Source: Elysia marginata (taxonomy: Eukaryota > Mollusca > Gastropoda > Plakobranchidae). From it: a stretch of 24,999 nucleotides of DNA. This document shows positions 21,575 through 24,999 of this stretch, in pieces. The position numbers were made by a program, and so were the translations under genes. Positions within the stretch are counted from its first letter, which is position 1, and each line of letters starts with the position of its first letter. Where the stretch lies: NCBI GenBank assembly GCA_019649035.1, contig BMAT01007739.1, positions 190,232 to 215,230 on the forward strand, in the 5' to 3' direction. The notes beneath the pieces are model-generated. The model did no database searches, was not told the origin of the DNA, and saw nothing but the letters and a program-made list of their open reading frames with translations.

Positions 21575-22874
21575 TTTATAGTTGAAATGCCTGTATGCCA
21601 TCATCTAATTCCAGAACCTGATCTAGTCGAAAAGCCATGTCCAATACCGTTGAGGTTTATTACAATATTATGCATATATATGTCATGACCTAGTTTTACA
21701 ACCGCGCTACTTACTGTTGAGTTCTTTATTTTAACTGCCAGGTTATTCATGGCTAAGTTCTATCTATGCCATGATCTAGTGTAACAAACAACTTATTCAT
21801 CGCATGAGTACTATGTCATGATCGAGTGGGACCAACAGCTTATTTATCGTTTAGTTCTTTGTATATATCGTGATCTGTCTTCACAATCATCTTTTTCACC
21901 TTTGAGTTGCCTGCACATCACCCTCAATTTTTTTAAATGTCAGCTTACTGTTGAGTTGCATATAGTGTTATGATCTACATGTACTTTCAAAACCAGGTAA
22001 GTCACTGTTGAGTTGTCTTTATGTCATGATTTATCTTCACAATTAGGTTACAGTGCTGGCTTTTGAGTTGCCTGCATGTCATCTTCCTTTTTTTTTACAA
22101 ATAGGTTAGGCCTACTTTCAGTTGGGTTGCCTGTCTAGTTTCATTACCAGGTGACTTACTATAGAGGTGGATAAACCTCATGATTAAGTTCACAGCCAGG
22201 TTACCTACCGATGAGCTTCCTGTATGTCATCACCTTGTTTTACAACCAGGTTACCTACCGGTTAGTTTCCTGTATATCATTACCTTGATTTACAACCAGG
22301 TTACCTACCGATGAGCTTCCTGTATGTCATCACCTTGTTTTACAACCAGGTTACCTACCGATAAGTTTCCTGTATGTCATCACCTAGTTTTAAAACCAGG
22401 TTACCTACCGATAAGTTTCCTGTATGTCATCACCTAGTTGTACAACTAGCTTACATACCGTTTTTTTTGCTTCTTTTATTACATATTTAAAATTTATGTC
22501 ACGATATAGTTTCACAATCGGGTAACTAAGGAGTTCATACGTAGCTAAAGTCGCCGTTGATAACTCATCGATGAGTTGTCAATGGTCATGGTCTAGAACT
22601 TAAGGAAACTTACCAATTATTTTATACACCGCATTTTATTTAGTTTCTCAACCGGGTACTCACCATTAAGTTGTGTGTATGATCTAGTCCGGCAGTCTTG
22701 TCTGTAGCCACAATATGTTTGCTGCCACAAGCCGTTCGACCAAGAGTCACCTCGAGCTTTGACGGTTGTCCACGACGTGGTGGCAAACCCGATCACAAAC
22801 AGCAGCATCCCCACACCGGCGCACACTGTGGCGATCTTCAGCCATACTGAAGCGGTGCGAAAAATGTTGCCCAT
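20272..22874 (-). CDS. Claudin/PMP22-type four-span membrane protein, three coding exons, complete
   Basis: The spliced coding region gives 171 residues starting MGNIFRTASVWLKIATV and ending LILQLVR-stop. Four hydrophobic spans lie at about 12-34, 78-100, 108-130 and 144-170. The first extracellular loop has the claudin signature: Trp35, Gly48-Leu49-Trp50, Cys55 and Cys61 (W...GLW...C...C). Members of the PMP22/EMP/claudin superfamily form paracellular barriers or act as small membrane organisers. The loop here is short for a vertebrate claudin and the protein is small, so I place it in the superfamily without naming an ortholog. No C-terminal cytoplasmic tail of note is present, so a PDZ-binding end is not evident. 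Frame is kept through all GT-AG junctions. Intron 1 is filled with repeats derived from its own donor region. The gene converges on SIRT2. Confidence 0.9.
20430..20981 (-). other. Claudin-like intron 2
   Basis: 552 bp, AT-rich. 20590-20690 resembles 13411-13480 (shared gctgact-taagtaag and following bases), so it may hold a piece of a dispersed repeat. Confidence 0.5.
20982..21128 (-). CDS. Claudin-like exon 2: TM2 and start of TM3
   Basis: Acceptor CTCTTTTTTCC...TTTTACAG, donor GGGC/gtaggt; 147 nt. It completes an Asp codon and reads YHRAIQAMECLGLIGFFLGL, the rest of TM2, SCRRRDFLQ (a basic cytoplasmic loop) and the start of TM3, CTAFVFAG, leaving one base. Confidence 0.9.
21183..21575. repeat. 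Interrupted triplet repeat, (ACT/AGT)n with TTC and ACC patches
   Basis: About 390 bp, mostly cta/act triplets on the + strand, with interruptions such as accaccacc, acgactacg and tataactgc, and a ttc run at the left end. It lies in claudin-like intron 1 and ends about 60 bases before the exon 2 acceptor. The many variant triplets indicate an old tract that has re-expanded in patches. The valine-rich open frame across it is a by-product. Confidence 0.97.
21590..22663. repeat. Degenerate 50-60-bp minisatellite built from the exon 1/intron 1 junction
   Basis: The best copies are five 50-bp units at 22194-22443 plus a partial to 22460, each with aaccaggttacctaccg then (at)(g/a)ag(c/t)ttcctgtatg and tcatcacct. 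Older copies reach left to about 21590, with gctacttactgttgagtt near 21705, agcttactgttgagttgc near 21950 and tgtcatgatctagt-type ends. The true junction at about 22648-22692 reads caaccgggtactcaccatta then agttgtgtgtatgatctagt, plainly the same unit. On the minus strand most units therefore carry a 5' splice-site-like gtaagt, gtaggt or gtgact sequence. Confidence 0.88.
22664..22874 (-). CDS. Claudin-like exon 1 (coding part): TM1 and extracellular loop 1
   Basis: ATG at 22874-22872; 70 codons plus one base. It encodes TM1 and the WGLW-C-C loop, and ends ...RSYTQLN then G/gtgagt. A minus-strand acceptor TTATTTTTCCAG ends at 22882, seven bases before the ATG, so this exon probably begins at 22881 and a 5' non-coding exon lies upstream. 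The last 25 or so bases are the source of, or were taken from, the intron 1 minisatellite unit. Confidence 0.9.
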
Positions 22875-22881
22875 GATTTTG

Positions 22882-23580
22882 CTGGAAAAATAATTTGAAA
22901 AAAAAGAATAATTCTGTAAACTATTGAATGTCTAAAGATTAAACACCAGGAAGGGAAACAATATAAAGTTGTGAACAAAGCTTCTGCTTACCGATATTAG
23001 CATTTTCACAAAAGTTCATCATATTTTGTCTTGGTTAGATACACAAAAAAAGCAACCTAAAACAATCTTCCTTTTTAAGAAAAACGGGTAAACTAGTTGT
23101 GAGACAAAGAAGAAATCAAATCGTTCTTTTTAGTGGCAAAGGGGATTACCCTATAATAATACATTTTACTTTTTGGCATAGAAAGGTAATGTGAACCATT
23201 TATTTAGCAAAGGAAAAGGGCTCGAATAAGGCAATTTTTGGCCATCTTTTTGAAGCCATGATAAATTTTTAAAGTGGCGACCAGGGATATTGATCTATAG
23301 TGTTCAGTATTTTTGCTACTGAAGAAAAGATATAAAAAGAAGTTGTTGCAGAAAAATCCTAAATCTACTTGAACTACTGGCAAAAAAAACCCCACCCTTT
23401 GGTGCCATGGCGAACATATCGCAGTCTTTTTTAAACCGTTTCAGTTTCGAAACTCTTCAGGGAAAACTTCAGAAAAATCCTCTTCTTATGAATCATATAA
23501 AAACATGCAGTTTTTATTTATAACGCCCAAATTTGTAATACAAAAAGTTCAGATCTCTGAAAGAATACAGACTTTAAGCA
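22882..23580 (-). other. Upstream of the claudin-like first coding exon, probable 5' UTR intron
   Basis: The acceptor-like TTATTTTTCCAG just before the start codon implies that this is intron of a 5' non-coding region. It is AT-rich, with no other recognised content. The minus-strand open frame at 23204-23395 has no recognisable domain. Confidence 0.4.
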
Positions 23581-23720
23581 GCAACACGTGAGTATGACGC
23601 GAACGTCTGTGGCGTCTATTTTTAGAAACTGGTTTCATTATTTTTATAGTTTCCTCAATCTGCTTTCCCGATTTTCACGAACGCGTAGTGCGACACGGTG
23701 CGTGTGCTAAAGGTCTCTAA
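23581..23720. promoter_or_regulatory. Local CpG cluster, possible promoter region of the claudin-like gene
   Basis: About a dozen or more CG dinucleotides in 140 bp (cgtgagtatgacgcgaacg near 23587, acgaacgcgtagtgcgacac near 23678) in an otherwise CpG-poor AT-rich region, plus a CACGTG E-box at 23586. It lies 0.7-0.85 kb upstream of the first coding exon. No TATA box is evident. Position and composition are the only support. Confidence 0.3.
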
Positions 23721-23968
23721 TGATAGAATTTGGACGAGAATATAGAAAGCGAAGACCTGTGATATACGGGATCTCTTTTAGATATAAGGGAAAAAAAACT
23801 ACTTTGGACTTCTGATAGTTGAGGCATAGAAAAGCCTCTAAAAAATCACTATCACTGCCCCAAGTATTAATTCATTCACAAAACACGTGGACGAACTAAT
23901 GCACAGATAAAATTCTGCAAGGATTTCCATCTCAAGCCAGTTCTTTGAATTTGATCCTCACAAGTTGA

Positions 23969-23985
23969 GGGGGGGGGGGGGGGGG
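23969..23985 (+). repeat. Poly(G) run of 17
   Basis: A single uninterrupted G tract in AT-rich surroundings. Its length may be uncertain in the assembly. It could form a G-quadruplex, and on the minus strand it is a C tract upstream of the claudin-like gene. Confidence 0.8.
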
Positions 23986-24509
23986 ATAAAAACTATCGAT
24001 GGGCCTCCGGCTCATCAAGATGATTTTTTTCTGTATTCCTGTATAGAAACATGCAGATGTAATTACAAAAAACTTCATCTTAAATGAAGCGGAGTGGGTC
24101 AGTTTTTTTCTTCAACTACAAGGCCTCTATCTACATCCTGAAACGGTCTTCATTCAACTAGTTGGCTAGTGGGTACATCTAGCGCCCCCTACATCATGTA
24201 CATGTCCACTTATCTATTGATCTCACCAGAAGCCGCTTCCTAGGCTTTTTGTAGAGCTTTCTAGTGTTGTGCAGTCCATGACATTCGATAGTTTCGAATC
24301 TTGGTCTACATAAAATGTACGTACATCTTCGCATCAAGTAGACCGTTGTTAATGTTGAACTTTTTTTTTGCTTCAGAAAGTACGACAGACATTTTCTTAT
24401 GATCATTATAAAGTAGAACGGGTGAAAAGGTGGAGGAGGAGGGGGAAGAAGAAGAAGAGAGGAAGATAGAGATGGTTAAAAAGATAAATAGATAGACAGG
24501 TAAACAAGA
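23986..24509. other. Unrecognised upstream sequence
   Basis: No coding segment recognised. It includes a CTCF-like GC site at 24180-24193 and a purine-rich stretch (gga/gaa runs) at 24430-24475. Confidence 0.4.
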
Positions 24510-24954
24510 AAAAGATTAACATTCGGGTCATTAATTGTTATGCACCAACAAATGAGATAGCGGAGGATGTAAAATAATAGTTTTACGCAAGGTTTCCAGA
24601 TTTACTGGAGAAACCTAAGTCAAAAGATATTACGATTCTAATGGGGGGACTTTAATGCACAGAGAGGAAATGACAAGAGAGGATACGAAAAAATTATGGG
24701 GAATCAAGAAGTTGGACGAATTAACAAAAATGGAGAACTCTGCGGACATGTGGGCCAATAATGAAATGGTGATTTGGGGCAAAACAAAGAAGGATACACA
24801 AAGCAACTTGGATCTCACCAAAGTACAACCTACGGACAGAAAACCAGATAGACGATATATCTGCATCAGTCACAGTTTTAGAAGCTCTCTACAAGATGTG
24901 AAAATATTTGGAGGAGCAGATGTTGTATCCGATCACCAACTGGTGTAGCAAAGA
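24510..24954 (+). mobile_element. LINE fragment, AP-endonuclease domain
   Basis: In shifting frames it reads VINCYAPTNEIAEDV, FYARFPDLLEKPKSKDITIL then MG (the M-G-D-F-N-A core has one extra G, near 24645), then AQRGNDKRGYEKIMGNQEVG and RINKNGELC. Last come ICISHSFRSSLQDVKIFGGA and DVVSDHQLV. This is the endonuclease domain of RTE-like LINEs, including the catalytic SDH motif. Stops and frameshifts show it is dead. It is + strand and cut off after the SDH region, where a different repeat begins. Confidence 0.87.
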
Positions 24955-24999
24955 TAAATAATAAAGAGCATTTTTATATAGCGCTTATCCACTCATGTG
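24955..24999. repeat. Start of another dispersed repeat
   Basis: aataataaagagcattttta followed by tatagcgcttatccac resembles a short sequence seen repeatedly in marine invertebrate genomes. It begins abruptly at the end of the LINE endonuclease homology and runs off the window. Confidence 0.35.

Noticed and set aside
22194-22460. Regular 50-bp repeats that could be mistaken for a CRISPR array
   Set aside because: There are no unique spacers between constant repeats; the whole 50-bp unit repeats. The setting is an animal intron, and the unit matches the adjacent exon junction.

Overview
The window looks like AT-rich animal nuclear DNA, most likely from a mollusc and tentatively a gastropod. 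The reasons are long introns with ordinary GT-AG sites, metazoan SIRT2 and claudin-type genes, and RTE-like LINE pieces, tRNA-type SINEs and short motifs (such as taggcctata) that are common in gastropod genomes. The species cannot be named from the sequence alone.

Two host genes face each other tail to tail. On the + strand, about 1672-12973 holds most of a SIRT2-type NAD-dependent protein deacylase in eleven exon positions. Its first exons lie left of the window. One position is occupied twice: exons 7a (6557-6633) and 7b (7807-7883) are both 77 nt, have the same phases, and encode two versions of the same 26-residue segment that carries the NAD-contacting G-T/S-S motif. This is the layout of a mutually exclusive exon pair, and it is the most interesting feature here. 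A 112-bp hairpin-forming sequence lies in the intron between the two copies.

On the - strand, 22874-20272 holds a complete three-exon coding region for a 171-residue claudin/PMP22-type four-span membrane protein. Its first intron is unusual. About 1.07 kb of it is a degenerate 50-60-bp minisatellite whose unit matches the exon 1/intron 1 junction, 5' splice site included. The rest of that intron is mostly an interrupted ACT/AGT triplet tract ending close to the exon 2 acceptor. A 44-bp tandem duplication ends exactly at the stop codon.

Other sequence is introns and repeats. LINE pieces of one general type (AP endonuclease plus RT, RTE-like) occur at 1-1500 (RT and C-terminal part, + strand), 11405-11930 (C-terminal part, - strand, inside a SIRT2 intron) and 24510-24954 (endonuclease, + strand). 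tRNA-derived SINE remnants lie near 2985-3080 and 16815-17065. The interval between the genes (12974-20271) holds a 27-bp minisatellite at 16154-16407, an 89-bp tandem duplication at 18672-18849 and otherwise unrecognised AT-rich sequence, part of which may be 3' UTR of either gene. No prokaryotic feature, CRISPR array or intact virus-like element was seen.
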